DNA of 64,000 bases from Inquilinus sp. Marseille-Q2685 (GCF_916619195.1 NZ_CAKAKL010000009.1:62001-126000); one strand, 5' to 3'. Counted from the stretch's first letter, positions 11,751-22,636 are shown. Translations and numbers: made by a program. Notes: a model not told the origin generated them from the letters alone.

Positions 11751-11875
11751 TTGACGTGTTTCCGGAGGATGCTGGACAGTGCTGACCCAAGTGGGGAGGC
11801 TGGCCGGAACACGGCCATTCGATTGCGATCCGGGCGGCCATAAGCCCCACCGCAACGACTTGAAGGGGGACCATC
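11751..11875 (+). promoter_or_regulatory. Conserved leader of the second M28 peptidase
   Basis: Counterpart of 9828-9948. It keeps TTGACG-N17-GGACAG, the TGGCC-N7-GGCCA hairpin, the GATCCGGGCGGCCA segment with one base change after it, and the purine-rich ribosome binding site. A short frame through this leader is in phase with the peptidase in copy 1 but out of phase here, so the conservation is in nucleotides rather than in a shared N-terminal extension. Confidence 0.5.
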
Positions 11876-13474
11876 GTGAAACTGCCTCATCTGGCGGCCG
11901 CCTTGCTGGCGGCCGCCATCGCGATCCCTGCGTCTTCGACCCTGGCCGCAACCACCAGTGCCGCCCCGTCGGCCGCCGCCCAGCGCGGCCTGATCGGCGA
12001 CCTGATCACCGCGCTGATCAGCGCCGACCTGCAGCGGGCGGTCACCGTCACCGGCATCCGCCAGCACCTGACCGCGCTGCAGGCCATCGCCACCGCCCAT
12101 GGCGGCAACCGCGCCGCCGGCCTGCCGGGCTACAAGGCCTCGGTCGACTATGTGAAGCAGCGGCTGCAGCGCGCCGGCTACCGGGTCACCGTCCAGCCGT
12201 TCCAGTTCGATTTCTTCCAGGAGACCGGCACGCCGGAGTTCGCGCGGGTGTCGCCGTCGCCGCGGACCTATGCGCACCACACCGACTTCGCGACCGCGCT
12301 CTACTCCCTCTCGGGCGAGGTCACCGCCCGGGTGGTGCCGACCAACAACATCGTCCTGCCGCCCACGCCGGAGCCGAGCTCGGCCAGCGGCTGCGAAGCC
12401 GCCGACTATCCGCCGGAGACAGCCGGGGCGATCGCGCTGATCCAGCGCGGCACCTGCACCTTCGCCCAGAAGGCGGAGATGGCGGAGGCGGCCGGCGCCG
12501 TCGGGGTCATCTTCTTCAACGAAGGCCAGCCGGGCCGGACCGAGGTGGTCGAGGGCGTGGGCCTCGGCGCGCCCCGGCCGTATCCGGGGGTCTTCGCCAG
12601 CTTCGAGGTCGGCAACGAGCTGTACACCCAGGCCCAGTCCGGCCCGGTCACCGTCCGCATCAAGGTCGAGGCCATCAACGAGCCGCGGACGACCTGGAAC
12701 GTCATCGCCGACACCTGGTTCGGCAACCCGAACAGGATCGTCACGGTCGGCGCGCATCTCGATTCGGTGCAGGTCGGCCCGGGCATCAACGACAACGGCA
12801 GCGGCACCGCCGCCAACCTGGAAGTCGCCGAGCAGGTCGGCCGCCGCCAGCTGCTGCTGCGCAACAAGGTGCGCTTCGCCTTCTGGGGCGCCGAGGAGCT
12901 CGGGCTGCTCGGCTCGACCCACTATGTCGAGACGCTGAGCGACGCCGAGAAAGCGAAGATCCTGCTGAACCTGAACTTCGACATGGTCGGATCGCCGAAC
13001 TTCGTGCGCTTCGTCTATGACGGCAACGGCTCCGACACGCCCGATGCGGGCCCGGACGGCTCGGGCCTGATCGAGAACGTGTTCCTGGCGCATTTCGCGC
13101 AGAAGAACCTCGCCACCAGCCCCACCGCCTTCGACGGCCGGTCCGACTATGGCCCGTTCATCGAGGTCGGCATTCCGGCCGGCGGCCTGTTCAGCGGCGC
13201 CGAGAACGTCAAGAGCGAGGCCGAGGCGCGGATCTATGGCGGCACCGCCGGCCAGCCCTACGACGCCTGCTACCACGCGCCCTGCGACGGCATCGCCAAC
13301 ATCAGCAACACGGCGCTGGACCAGTTCAGCGACGCGATCGCGAACTCGGTCATCGTGTTCGGGATGCGGCGCGACCCGGTGGTCGACACCGGGGAGTTCG
13401 CGGCCTCGGCCGCCAAGCGCGCCGCCTCGGCCAGGCGCAGCCCGCTGTTCAAGGGCGCGCTGACCATCCGCTGA
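11876..13474 (+). CDS. Secreted M28 family zinc peptidase with PA domain (copy 2)
   Basis: A 532-aa paralogue of the preceding gene with the same architecture. Signal peptide (HLAAALLAAAIAIPASSTLA), PA domain (GCEAADYP..GAIALIQRGTCTF), and an M28 core with GAHLDSV, GINDNGSGT, FWGAEELGLLGS, LNFDMVGSP and CYHAPCD. All metal-ligand positions seen in copy 1 are kept, so both should be active. Divergence is concentrated in the PA domain and in the region before it, which suggests different substrate access. GTG start with GAAGGGGGA upstream. A terminator follows. Confidence 0.9.
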   Translation: MKLPHLAAALLAAAIAIPASSTLAATTSAAPSAAAQRGLIGDLITALISADLQRAVTVTGIRQHLTALQAIATAHGGNRAAGLPGYKASVDYVKQRLQRAGYRVTVQPFQFDFFQETGTPEFARVSPSPRTYAHHTDFATALYSLSGEVTARVVPTNNIVLPPTPEPSSASGCEAADYPPETAGAIALIQRGTCTFAQKAEMAEAAGAVGVIFFNEGQPGRTEVVEGVGLGAPRPYPGVFASFEVGNELYTQAQSGPVTVRIKVEAINEPRTTWNVIADTWFGNPNRIVTVGAHLDSVQVGPGINDNGSGTAANLEVAEQVGRRQLLLRNKVRFAFWGAEELGLLGSTHYVETLSDAEKAKILLNLNFDMVGSPNFVRFVYDGNGSDTPDAGPDGSGLIENVFLAHFAQKNLATSPTAFDGRSDYGPFIEVGIPAGGLFSGAENVKSEAEARIYGGTAGQPYDACYHAPCDGIANISNTALDQFSDAIANSVIVFGMRRDPVVDTGEFAASAAKRAASARRSPLFKGALTIR

Positions 13475-13493
13475 GGGCAGCGGTTTGATGATC

Positions 13494-13521
13494 GGGGTCG
13501 GGCTGCATGCCCGGCCCCTTT

Positions 13522-13523
<2 letters not shown>
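13494..13523 (+). terminator. Terminator after the second M28 peptidase
   Basis: Stem GGGGTCGGGC/GCCCGGCCCC (one G-T pair) with loop TGCAT, followed by five T residues. It abuts the stop codon of ugpC coming from the opposite side. Confidence 0.8.
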
Positions 13524-14603
<1,080 letters not shown>

Positions 14604-14604
<1 letters not shown>

Positions 14605-15452
14605 TATTTCTCGCTCTCGATCAGGCCCTTCACGAACCATCTCTGCATCAGCAGAACGATCACCACCGGCGGGATGATGGCCAGGATGGTGGTCGCCATC
14701 ACCAGGTTCCATTCGGTGTCGGCGTCGGTGAAGGAGATCATCTTTCGCAGGGCGATGATGATCGTGTTCATGGCGTTGTCGTTGGTCACCAGCAGCGGCC
14801 AGAGATACTGGGTCCAGCCGTAGATGAAGGTGATCACGAACAGCGCCGCGATGTTGGTGCGCGACAGCGGCAGCAGGATGTCGCGCAGGAAGCGCAGGGC
14901 CCCGGCGCCGTCGATCCGCGCCGCCTCCACCAACTCGTCCGGCACGGTCAGGAAGAACTGGCGGAACAGGAAGGTGGCGGTGGCCGAGGCCATCAGCGGC
15001 ACGGTCAGCCCGGCATAGGTGTCGAGCAGGCCGAGATTCACGATGACCTGGTAGGTCGGCACGATGCGCACCTCGACCGGCAGCATCAGCGTGACGAAGA
15101 TCATCCAGAAGAACACCAGCCGCAGCGGGAAGCGGAAGAACACGATGGCGTAGGCCGACAAGAGCGAGATGGTGATCTTGCCGACCGCGATCGCCAGCGC
15201 GACCACCGTGGTGTTCCACAGCACCCGGACCATGTCGACGCCGCCGATCCGCCCCGATCCGCCGAACAGCGCGCCGCCGTAATTGGCCAGGAACTCGCCG
15301 CCCGGCACCAGCGGCAGCGGCGGCGACAGGATCGCCCGGGTCGGGTAGGTCGAGGCGATGAAGGTGTAGTAGACCGGGAAGGCGACCAGCGCGATCCCGA
15401 CGATCAGGACGAAATGGGCCAGCAGGGTGCCGAGCGGGCGGTTCTCGATCAT
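14604..15452 (-). CDS. ugpE: sn-glycerol-3-phosphate ABC transporter, permease
   Basis: Inner-membrane permease of 282 aa with about six hydrophobic helices; the first is [20 protein letters not shown]. The permease EAA loop is visible ([20 protein letters not shown]). Pairs with UgpA. The start codon overlaps the ugpA stop by four bases (ATGA) and its stop overlaps ugpC, so the operon is translationally coupled. Confidence 0.92.
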
Positions 15453-16333
15453 GCGTAATGCACCCGGCGCTCGACATAGCGGAACTGGACGAAGGTCAGC
15501 GCGATCACCAGCGCCATCAGGATCACCGACTGCGCGGCCGAGACACCCATCTGTTGATTCACGAACCCGTCGTTGTAGACCTTGTAGACCAGGATCTCGG
15601 TCGACTTGCCCGGGCCGCCCGAGGTCACGGCGTGGATGATGCCGAAGGTGTCGAAGAAGGCGTAGACGGTGTTGACCACCAAGAGGAAGAACGACACCGG
15701 CGAGATCAGCGGGAAGACGATGGTGCGGAAGCGGTGGGCCGGCCCGGCGCCGTCGATCGCCGCGGCCTCGATCAGGCTCTTCGGGATCGCCTGCAGCCCG
15801 GCCAGGAAGAACAGGAAGTTGTAGCTGATCTGCTTCCAGGCGGCCGCGGCCACCACCAGCGTCATCGCCTGGCCGCCGTTCAGCAGCGGGTTCCAGTCGA
15901 AGCCGGCCTGGCGCAGCAGCACCGCCAGCGTGCCCATCGACGGGTTGAACAGAAACAGCCACAGCATGCCGGCGATGGCCGGGGCGATGGCGTAGGGCGA
16001 CAGCAGCAGGGTGCGGTACAGGCCCTGGCCGCGCACCACCCGGTCGGCCATCACCGCCAGCAGCAGCGCCACCACCAGGGCCGAGACCGCGACCGCCAGC
16101 GAGAACACGACGGTGACCTGCAGCGAGTTCAGATAGGCCGGGTCGGCCAGCACCCGGCCGAAATTGTCCAGCCCGACGAAGCGGGTCCGGAGGCCGAAGG
16201 GATCCTCGCGCAGCATCGACTGGCGGATCGCCTGGGCGGCCGGCCAGAAGAAGAACACCAGCGTGATCGCGATCTGCGGCGCCACCAGAAGATAGGGCAG
16301 GACCCTGTTCGGAAAGATCGCGCGGCGGTTCAT
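15449..16333 (-). CDS. ugpA: sn-glycerol-3-phosphate ABC transporter, permease
   Basis: Inner-membrane permease of 294 aa of the MalF/UgpA type with about six membrane segments and the EAA motif ([21 protein letters not shown]). Forms the channel with UgpE. It starts 7 bp after the ugpB stop and overlaps ugpE by four bases. The start [17 protein letters not shown] fits the family. Confidence 0.92.
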   Translation of the reverse strand: MNRRAIFPNRVLPYLLVAPQIAITLVFFFWPAAQAIRQSMLREDPFGLRTRFVGLDNFGRVLADPAYLNSLQVTVVFSLAVAVSALVVALLLAVMADRVVRGQGLYRTLLLSPYAIAPAIAGMLWLFLFNPSMGTLAVLLRQAGFDWNPLLNGGQAMTLVVAAAAWKQISYNFLFFLAGLQAIPKSLIEAAAIDGAGPAHRFRTIVFPLISPVSFFLLVVNTVYAFFDTFGIIHAVTSGGPGKSTEILVYKVYNDGFVNQQMGVSAAQSVILMALVIALTFVQFRYVERRVHYA

Positions 16334-16340
16334 GCGCGGC

Positions 16341-17642
16341 TTACAGGTCCGCGGCTTCCTTGATCGCGGCGTTGGCGCGCTCGACCGCCTTGTCCAGCGC
16401 GGTCTTGGCGTCCTGCTGGCCGTTCAGCATCAGCTCCAGCTCCTCGTTGATGATGTCGCGGACCTGCGGCAGGTTGATCACCCGCACGCCCTTGGAGTTG
16501 TCGGTCGGCGCCTTGCCCATCATCTGCAGGATCGGGATCTCGCGGCCCGGGTTCTTGTCGTAGAAGCCGGACTTCTTGGTCTCCTCATAGGCCGCCATGG
16601 TGATCGGCAGGTAGCCGGACTTCTGGTGCAGCCGGGCCTGGATCGGGGTCTGCGACAGGAACTCGAAGAACTTGGCCACGCCCTTGTATTCGGCCTCGGG
16701 ATGGCCGGCCAGGACCCACAGGCTGGCGCCGCCCGGGATGGTGTTCTGCGGCGCGCCCGCCGCCTCCGGATAATAGGGCAGGGTGCCGGTGCCGAAGTTG
16801 ATGCCGGACTTCACCACGTCGCCCAGCCCGCCCGAGGATTCGGTCAGCATGGCGCATTCGCCGCTGGTGAACTTGGTCTTCGCCTCGGAGGTGCGGCCGC
16901 CATAGGAGAAGACGCCGGCCTTCTGCAGGTCGGCGATGGTCTGGAAGTGGCGGACATTGAGGTCGCTGTTGATCAGCAGCTGCGGGTCCAGCCCCGCCAG
17001 GCCGTTCTGCAGGGTGGCGTAGGGGATGTTGTTCCAAGCGGCGAAGTTCTCGAGCTGGATCCAGGTCAGCCAGGTCGAGGTGAAGCCGCAGGCCCAGCCT
17101 GCCGCCTTGATCTTCTTCGCCGCATCGAACAGCTCGGGCCAGGTCTTGGGCGGCGCGTTCTCGTCCAGCCCCGCCTTCTTGAAGGCGTCCTTGTTGTAGT
17201 AGAGGATCGGCGAGGAGCTGTTGTAGGGGAAGGACAGCAGCTCGCCGTCGGCGGTGCTGTAGTAGCTGACCACGCCGCCGAGATACTGCGACTTGTCGAA
17301 GGTCACGCCGTCGGCCTGCAGCACCTTGGCCACGGGGACCACGGCGCTGGACGCCGCCATCATGGTGCCGGTGCCAGCGTCGAACACCTGCAGGATGTGC
17401 GGCGGCTGGCCGGCACGATAGGCGGCGATGCCGGCGTTCAGCGTCTCCGGATAGGTGCCCTTGAACACCGGCACGACCTTGTAATCGGCCTGGCTGTCGT
17501 TGAACTCCTTGGCCAGGGTCTCGACCACCTCGTTGTTCGCCCCGGTCATGGCGTGCCACCACTGGATCTCGGTGGCGGCGAGGGCGGGCAGGCTGAGGGT
17601 CAGGGCCGCGGCGGCGGCGGCCGTGGCAAGGCGCAGTTTCAT
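16341..17642 (-). CDS. ugpB: sn-glycerol-3-phosphate ABC transporter, periplasmic binding protein
   Basis: Solute-binding protein of 433 aa (extracellular solute-binding family 1). Sec signal peptide [22 protein letters not shown], then [20 protein letters not shown], the conserved UgpB N-terminus with the WWHAM block, and [18 protein letters not shown] further on. Captures sn-glycerol-3-phosphate (and possibly glycerophosphocholine) for UgpAE-C. First gene of ugpBAEC, 148 bp downstream of glpK on the same strand; a separate promoter may lie in that gap. Confidence 0.93.
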   Translation of the reverse strand: MKLRLATAAAAAALTLSLPALAATEIQWWHAMTGANNEVVETLAKEFNDSQADYKVVPVFKGTYPETLNAGIAAYRAGQPPHILQVFDAGTGTMMAASSAVVPVAKVLQADGVTFDKSQYLGGVVSYYSTADGELLSFPYNSSSPILYYNKDAFKKAGLDENAPPKTWPELFDAAKKIKAAGWACGFTSTWLTWIQLENFAAWNNIPYATLQNGLAGLDPQLLINSDLNVRHFQTIADLQKAGVFSYGGRTSEAKTKFTSGECAMLTESSGGLGDVVKSGINFGTGTLPYYPEAAGAPQNTIPGGASLWVLAGHPEAEYKGVAKFFEFLSQTPIQARLHQKSGYLPITMAAYEETKKSGFYDKNPGREIPILQMMGKAPTDNSKGVRVINLPQVRDIINEELELMLNGQQDAKTALDKAVERANAAIKEAADL

Positions 17643-17790
17643 GGCGACTCTCTCCCCGTGTGTTTGGCCGAATATTGTGGCCCGGCGCTCTCAGGGGCGC
17701 CGCATTCCCGCACCATGCCAGCGCGCCGGGTCTTTTGCGACTATTTTCGTATCCGCGCATCGGGACGCGCAAACGCGCCCCGTCGGACCG

Positions 17791-19287
17791 TCAGCGCGGG
17801 GCCCCCCGGGCCCGCCGCACGGCCTTCTGCCAGCCTTCGTACAGCCGGCTGCGGGTGCCGGCCGGCATCGACGGCTCGAACAGCCGGTCGCGCTGCCAGG
17901 CCTCGGCGACGGCCTCGACCGAGGGGTAGACCCCGGCGGTCAGGCCGGCGAGATAGGCCGCGCCCAGCGCCGTGGTCTCGATCACCTTCGGCCGCTCGAC
18001 CGGGGTGTCCAGCATGTCGGCCAGCATCTGGCACAGCCAGTCGTTCGCCACCATGCCGCCGTCGACGCGCAGCGCCTGCGGCCGGGCGCCGCCGTCCGCC
18101 GTCATCGCCTCCATCAGGTCGCGGGTCTGGAAGGCCACGGCCTCCAGCGCCGCGCGGGCGATATGGGCCGAGGTCGAATCCCGGGTCAGCCCCAGGATCG
18201 TGCCGCGCGCATCGGGGTCCCAATGCGGCGCGCCGAGGCCGGTGAAGGCCGGCACCAGATACACCCCGGCGGAATCCTCGACCGACCGGGCCAGGGTCTC
18301 GCTCTCGGCCGCGCTCTTGATGATCTTCAGCCCGTCGCGCAGCCACTGGATGGTGGCGCCGGCGCTGAAGATCGCGCCCTCGATCGCATAGGTCGGGCGG
18401 CCGTTCACCCGGTAGGCGGTGGTGGTCAGCAGGCGGTGCTTCGAGATCTTCGGCTTGTCGCCGATGTTGAGCAGGGCGAAGCAGCCGGTGCCGTAGGTCG
18501 ACTTGATCATGCCCGGCTTGAAGCAGGCCTGGCCGAAGGTCGCGGCCTGCTGGTCGCCGGCCATGCCGGTGATCGGGATCGCGGCGCCGAACAGGATCTT
18601 GTCGGTGGTGCCGAAATGATGCGCGTTGTCGTGCACCTCCGGCAGGATCGCGCGCGGGATCCGGAACAGGGCCAGGAGGTCGTCGTCCCAGTCCTGGGTC
18701 CGGATGTTGAACAGCATGGTGCGGCTGGCGTTGGTGGCGTCGGTCGCATGCACCCGGCCGCCGGTCAGCCGCCACAGCAGGAAGCTGTCGACCGTGCCGA
18801 AGGCCAGCTCCCCGGCCTCGGCCCGCCGCCGCGCATCGGGCACGGTGTCGAGCAGCCAGGTCAGCTTGGTGGCGGAGAAGTAGGAATCGATGATCAGCCC
18901 GGTCTTGGCCTGCACCGCGGTCTCGTGCCCGGCCGCCGCCAGCTCGCGGCAGAATCCCGCGGTGCGCCGGTCCTGCCAGACGATGGCGTAGTGCAGCGCC
19001 CGGCCGGTCTGGCGGTCCCACAGCACCGCCGTTTCGCGCTGGTTGGTGATGCCGATCGCGGCGATGTGGTCGGCGGTCAGCCGGGCCCGGGCGACGGCGT
19101 CGCGGCAGGCCGAGACGGTGTCGGCCCAGATCCCCTCCGGATCGTGCTCGACCCAGCCGTCGGCCGGATAGATCTGGCGCAGCTCCCGCTGCGCGCTGGC
19201 CACCGGCCGGCCCTGGGCGTCGAACACGATCGCCCGGGTCGATGTCGTCCCCTGGTCGATCGCCAGGACATATGTGCGTCGCCGCAT
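17791..19287 (-). CDS. glpK: Glycerol kinase
   Basis: FGGY-family kinase of 498 aa that phosphorylates glycerol to glycerol-3-phosphate. The N-terminal phosphate loop [17 protein letters not shown], the [17 protein letters not shown] block, [12 protein letters not shown] and the C-terminal [12 protein letters not shown] adenine-binding region are all present. The start [13 protein letters not shown] is chosen by family alignment; the frame continues far upstream but only as a shadow of recX. With ugpBAEC downstream it forms a glycerol/glycerol-3-phosphate acquisition unit. glpD and glpR are not in the window. Confidence 0.96.
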   Translation of the reverse strand: MRRRTYVLAIDQGTTSTRAIVFDAQGRPVASAQRELRQIYPADGWVEHDPEGIWADTVSACRDAVARARLTADHIAAIGITNQRETAVLWDRQTGRALHYAIVWQDRRTAGFCRELAAAGHETAVQAKTGLIIDSYFSATKLTWLLDTVPDARRRAEAGELAFGTVDSFLLWRLTGGRVHATDATNASRTMLFNIRTQDWDDDLLALFRIPRAILPEVHDNAHHFGTTDKILFGAAIPITGMAGDQQAATFGQACFKPGMIKSTYGTGCFALLNIGDKPKISKHRLLTTTAYRVNGRPTYAIEGAIFSAGATIQWLRDGLKIIKSAAESETLARSVEDSAGVYLVPAFTGLGAPHWDPDARGTILGLTRDSTSAHIARAALEAVAFQTRDLMEAMTADGGARPQALRVDGGMVANDWLCQMLADMLDTPVERPKVIETTALGAAYLAGLTAGVYPSVEAVAEAWQRDRLFEPSMPAGTRSRLYEGWQKAVRRARGAPR

Positions 19288-19311
19288 CCGTCTTCCCCTG
19301 CCCCGACCATG

Positions 19312-19344
19312 TTCGGAATGCACTATCCGAAGCGCGTTTCCGAA
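19312..19344. promoter_or_regulatory. Possible operator upstream of glpK
   Basis: Inverted repeat TTCGGA-N8-TCCGAA (19312-19331), with a further TCCGAA (19339-19344) 13 bp after the first. It lies 25-57 bp upstream of the glpK start. DeoR/GlpR-type repressors bind TTCG-rich repeats of this kind, but the assignment is inference. Confidence 0.4.
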
Positions 19345-19381
19345 CGTCAATGCACCACCATGGCCCCTTGCGACGGCGGAC

Positions 19382-19954
19382 TCAGTCCTCCGCCGTCTCC
19401 AGCGCCGCCGCGTCCGGCGCGTCGACCACCGCCCGGCACAGGCCGGGCGCGAAGCCGGCCCGGGCCAGCGCCGCCAGGTCGCGCATCCGGTGCGCGGCCC
19501 TTTCGGCCTCGGCCCGGAACGGCCCCAGCCGGCGCCGGCGCGCCAGCCGGATCGCCGCCGCCCGGTCCGGATCGTCCCCGGGCGCGCCGCCATACAGGGA
19601 CAGGGCCGCGTCCGCAACTGTCTCGTCGATGCCGGCCTCGCGCAGCTTGACCCGGATGGCGCGGGTGGACCGGCCGCGCCGGGCCAGGCCGGCGATCCGC
19701 ATCTCGGCGAATTGCGCGTCGTCCAGCAGCTTCGACCGGGCCATGCGGTCGAGCAGGGCCGCGATCCGGGCCTGCACGGCCTCGACATCGACCTCGGCCC
19801 CGGCCTGCAGGGCGCGCCGGATCCGGCGCTGCAGCACCCGGCGCAGCTGGCCGGTCGAGGCGGCGTAGCGGCCGAGATAGTCCAGCGCCGCCCGCTCCAG
19901 GGCGGCGTCGTCGAGCGCGGGCGGGCGGCGGGGAGGGCGGGCCATGCGCGACAC
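19382..19954 (-). CDS. recX: Regulatory protein RecX
   Basis: A 190-aa RecX/OraA family protein that modulates RecA filaments. Tandem three-helix repeats are recognisable: [19 protein letters not shown], then [39 protein letters not shown]. Strongly Arg- and Ala-rich, as is common in high-GC relatives. RecA is not adjacent. Met4 is an alternative start. Confidence 0.8.
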   Translation of the reverse strand: MSRMARPPRRPPALDDAALERAALDYLGRYAASTGQLRRVLQRRIRRALQAGAEVDVEAVQARIAALLDRMARSKLLDDAQFAEMRIAGLARRGRSTRAIRVKLREAGIDETVADAALSLYGGAPGDDPDRAAAIRLARRRRLGPFRAEAERAAHRMRDLAALARAGFAPGLCRAVVDAPDAAALETAED

Positions 19955-20011
19955 TGCCGTGTCGGGGGCGGTGATGCCAAGGACGGTGTGAGCTGATCTG
20001 GCCTTTTACTC

Positions 20012-20164
20012 TCCCCCTCCCCTCGCGGGAGGGGGCGGGGGGGTGTCGATGAGGAGAGCCGGCGCGAGGTGATAAGGGCCGCTGCCGGACTGGGCTGGTC
20101 CTTCGACATCGGTCCGACGGTGCCAAACCCCTCCCCCTACCCCCTCCCGCAAGGGGAGGGGGAG
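20012..20164. repeat. GC-rich inverted repeat pair in the recX-nhaA gap
   Basis: Two G/C-tract arms in inverted orientation: CTCCCCCTCCCCTCGCGGGA at 20012-20031 continuing to 20043, and its reverse complement at about 20130-20164 (ending GCAAGGGGAGGGGGAG). Each arm can also fold by itself around GCGGGAGGGG/CCCCTCGC. The spacer is about 85 bp. This looks like an intergenic REP-like repeat. The rest of 19955-20280 contains no gene; the nhaA promoter should lie in 20165-20265. Confidence 0.7.
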
Positions 20165-20280
20165 GATAAAAATGGCACAATCCGATCCTGCGGATAGGTG
20201 AGCTTCACCCCGATTCCGGTTGAGCCAGCTCTGGCTATCGCCCAATTTGTCGTCCTCGACACGACGCCGGATAGGAGCCG

Positions 20281-21501
20281 ATGCCCGAGACCGTGAAGAC
20301 CTGGCTGGTCCGCAAGCCGATCTCGGCGATCCGCTCCTTCCTCGAGATCGAGGCGGCGGGCGGCATCGTGCTGATGGCGGTGGCGGTGCTGGCCCTGATC
20401 GCCGCCAACTCGCCGCTGGCCGGCGCCTATGACGGCCTGCTGCACCTGCCGATGGGGCTGCGCATCGGCGACCTGGCGCTCGAGAAGACGCTGCTGCACT
20501 GGGTCAATGACGGGCTGATGGCGGTGTTCTTCCTGCTGGTCGGGCTCGAGATCAAGCGCGAGATCCTGCAGGGCGAGCTGTCGTCGCGCGAGACGCTGAT
20601 GCTGCCCGGCATCGCCGCGCTCGGCGGCGTCGTCCTGCCGGCCCTGATCTACGCCGTGATCAATGTCGGCGACCCTGTGGCGCTGCGCGGCTGGGCGATC
20701 CCGGCCGCGACCGACATCGCCTTCGCCCTCGGCGTGCTGTCGCTGCTGGGCAGCCGGGTGCCGGTGTCGCTGAAGGTGTTCCTGACCGCGCTGGCGATCA
20801 TCGACGACGTCGCCGCGGTGGTGATCATCGCCCTGTTCTACACCGGCGACATCTCGCTGCCCTTCCTGGCCTGGGCCGTGGCCGGCGTGGCCGTGCTGGG
20901 CCTGTTCAACTGGCTCAGGGTGCAGGCGCTGTGGCCCTATCTGGTGGTCGGCGCCGTGGTCTGGCTGTTCGTGCTGAAATCCGGCCTGCACGCCACGCTG
21001 GCCGGGGTGGTGCTGGCGTTCCTGGTGCCGCTCGACCGCACCGCGGAGGACGAGGACGAGCCGCCGCTGCTGCGGCTCGAGCACAGCCTGCACGATGTCG
21101 TCGCTTTTCTGGTGGTGCCAGTCTTCGGCTTCGCCAATGCCGGCGTCTCCTTCGCCGGCGCCAGCCTGTCGAGCTTCCTCGAGCCGGTGCCGCTCGGCAT
21201 CGCCGCCGGGCTGGTGCTGGGCAAGTCGCTGGGCGTCGGCGTCGCCGCCTGGGCGTCGATCCGCCTCGGCGTCGCGGCGCTGCCGGCCGGGGCGACCACG
21301 GCCCAGCTCGGCGGCGTCTCGGTGCTGGCCGGCATCGGCTTCACCATGAGCCTGTTCATCGGCGCCCTGGCCTTCGAAGACCCGGCGCTGCAGGCGGCGA
21401 CCAAGATGGGCGTGCTGGCCGGGTCGCTGGTCGCGGCCATCCTCGGCAGCCTGTGGCTGCTCGCGGTCAGCCGGCCGCGGCCGGTGCCGGCGGAGGAGTG
21501 A
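20281..21501 (+). CDS. nhaA: Na+/H+ antiporter NhaA
   Basis: Inner-membrane electrogenic antiporter of 406 aa that expels Na+ (or Li+) in exchange for protons and supports pH and salt homeostasis. About 12 membrane helices. Signature residues are present: Asp145 in TDIAFALGVLSLLG, and the ion-binding pair Asp175-Asp176 in LTALAIIDDVAAV (Asp163/164 in E. coli numbering). Ends convergently, overlapping the last 35 bp of the downstream lipid kinase gene. TAGGAG lies just upstream of the ATG. Confidence 0.96.
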   Translation: MPETVKTWLVRKPISAIRSFLEIEAAGGIVLMAVAVLALIAANSPLAGAYDGLLHLPMGLRIGDLALEKTLLHWVNDGLMAVFFLLVGLEIKREILQGELSSRETLMLPGIAALGGVVLPALIYAVINVGDPVALRGWAIPAATDIAFALGVLSLLGSRVPVSLKVFLTALAIIDDVAAVVIIALFYTGDISLPFLAWAVAGVAVLGLFNWLRVQALWPYLVVGAVVWLFVLKSGLHATLAGVVLAFLVPLDRTAEDEDEPPLLRLEHSLHDVVAFLVVPVFGFANAGVSFAGASLSSFLEPVPLGIAAGLVLGKSLGVGVAAWASIRLGVAALPAGATTAQLGGVSVLAGIGFTMSLFIGALAFEDPALQAATKMGVLAGSLVAAILGSLWLLAVSRPRPVPAEE

Positions 21502-22384
21502 CGGCCGGGGCGATCAGCAGCGGGGTGTAGACCCGCACCGCCCTGGGCAGCACCCGGAACCGGGCCGGGGTCTGGGTCGTCACCTCGCCGTCGGTGTTGA
21601 CGTCGCGCGGCCGACGGGTGCGGATCTCGACCGACCGGCAGCGGAAGGCGTGCACCTCGTCCCAGCGGCCGTGCCGCCCGGCGCGGAAGGACGGGTACAT
21701 CAGCGCCAGCCACATCCAGTGGTCGACCTCGATCGAATAGACGTCGAGCATGCCGTCATCCGGCGCCGCGTCCTCGGCGATGCTCATGCCGCCGCCGTAG
21801 AAGCGGCCGTTGCCGACCGCGATCTGGATGCTCTTGCCGCGGATCACCCGCCCGTCATCGGCCCGGATCTCGGCCGAGAAGCGCTTCAGCCGCCGCACCA
21901 GCCGCAGCGCGGCCAAGGCATAGCCGAAGCGGCCCCAGCGCTTCTTGGTGCCGCCGTCCAGCGACTTCGCCAGCTCGACGCTCATGCCCAGGCTGGCGAC
22001 GTTGAAGAAGGGCCGGCCATTGACCTCGCCCAGATCGATGCTGCGCATCCGGCCGTCGACGATGACCTGCGCGGCGGCCACCGGGTCGGCCGGCAGCTCC
22101 AGCGTCCGCGCCAGGTCGTTGGCGGTGCCCAGCGGCAGGATGCCGAGCGGCAGCCCGGTCTCGATCAGGGCCGGGGCGGCATGGTTCAGCGTGCCGTCGC
22201 CGCCGCCGATGATGACGCATTCGACCGCGGCGGCATGGCGCCGGATCAGCGTGTCGACATCGTCGTGCAGCGGCCGCACCGGCTCGACCCCGCCATCGGT
22301 CAGGGTCCTGATCACGGCATCCAGGCCGGTCTCGGCCCGGCTGGCCTTCGGGTTGACGAGGAACAGCGCCCGCCTAGCCTGCAT
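21467..22384 (-). CDS. Diacylglycerol/lipid kinase family protein (DagK/YegS type)
   Basis: Cytoplasmic or membrane-peripheral lipid kinase of 305 aa. The nucleotide-binding catalytic domain shows FLVNPKASRAETG, the GGGDGTLNHAAPAL motif, and LGILPLGTANDLARTL, all diagnostic of the DAGK catalytic domain. The substrate (diacylglycerol, phosphatidylglycerol or another lipid) cannot be decided. Start MQARRALFLVNPKAS. Its ribosome binding site AAGGAG lies inside the outer arm of the multi-stem repeat at 22383-22636, so the repeat may affect translation of this gene. Confidence 0.88.
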   Translation of the reverse strand: MQARRALFLVNPKASRAETGLDAVIRTLTDGGVEPVRPLHDDVDTLIRRHAAAVECVIIGGGDGTLNHAAPALIETGLPLGILPLGTANDLARTLELPADPVAAAQVIVDGRMRSIDLGEVNGRPFFNVASLGMSVELAKSLDGGTKKRWGRFGYALAALRLVRRLKRFSAEIRADDGRVIRGKSIQIAVGNGRFYGGGMSIAEDAAPDDGMLDVYSIEVDHWMWLALMYPSFRAGRHGRWDEVHAFRCRSVEIRTRRPRDVNTDGEVTTQTPARFRVLPRAVRVYTPLLIAPAVTPPPAPAAAG

Positions 22385-22636
22385 TTCCCAAACTCCTTGG
22401 GTCCTGCGCCGCCGTCCCATGCCCGCAGGGCAGGAGCCGCGCGCCGCGCGATGCAGCACATCGGGCAAGCGTGGCGACGCACCCTGCGGACATGGGGCGA
22501 CGGCCCGCAGGGTCGCCTTGCGGCGGCCGCCTGCGGGCGCGGGCCACTCGACCGTATATCCCGATACGCTCTTCGTGGCCCGCGCCCTCATTCGACTCAC
22601 CGCAAGGCGACGCAGGGCCCAAGGGGTTTGGGAAAT
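22383..22636 (+). repeat. Multi-stem structured repeat element, copy 1
   Basis: A 254-bp element homologous, in opposite orientation, to 59520-59787. Stems: P1 22383-22408 with 22611-22636 (24 of 26 pairs plus two G-T); P2 22409-22430 with 22482-22503 (19 of 22 plus one G-T); P4 22512-22523 with 22600-22611 (12 of 12); P5 22535-22547 with 22575-22587 (13 of 13). Small hairpins CGATG-CAGCA-CATCG and CGTAT-N6-ATACG sit in the two main loops. P1 and P2 have different sequences from copy 2 yet remain paired; the loops are nearly identical between copies. The element fills the gap between the cueR-like gene and the lipid kinase. No protein is coded convincingly. Confidence 0.88.
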
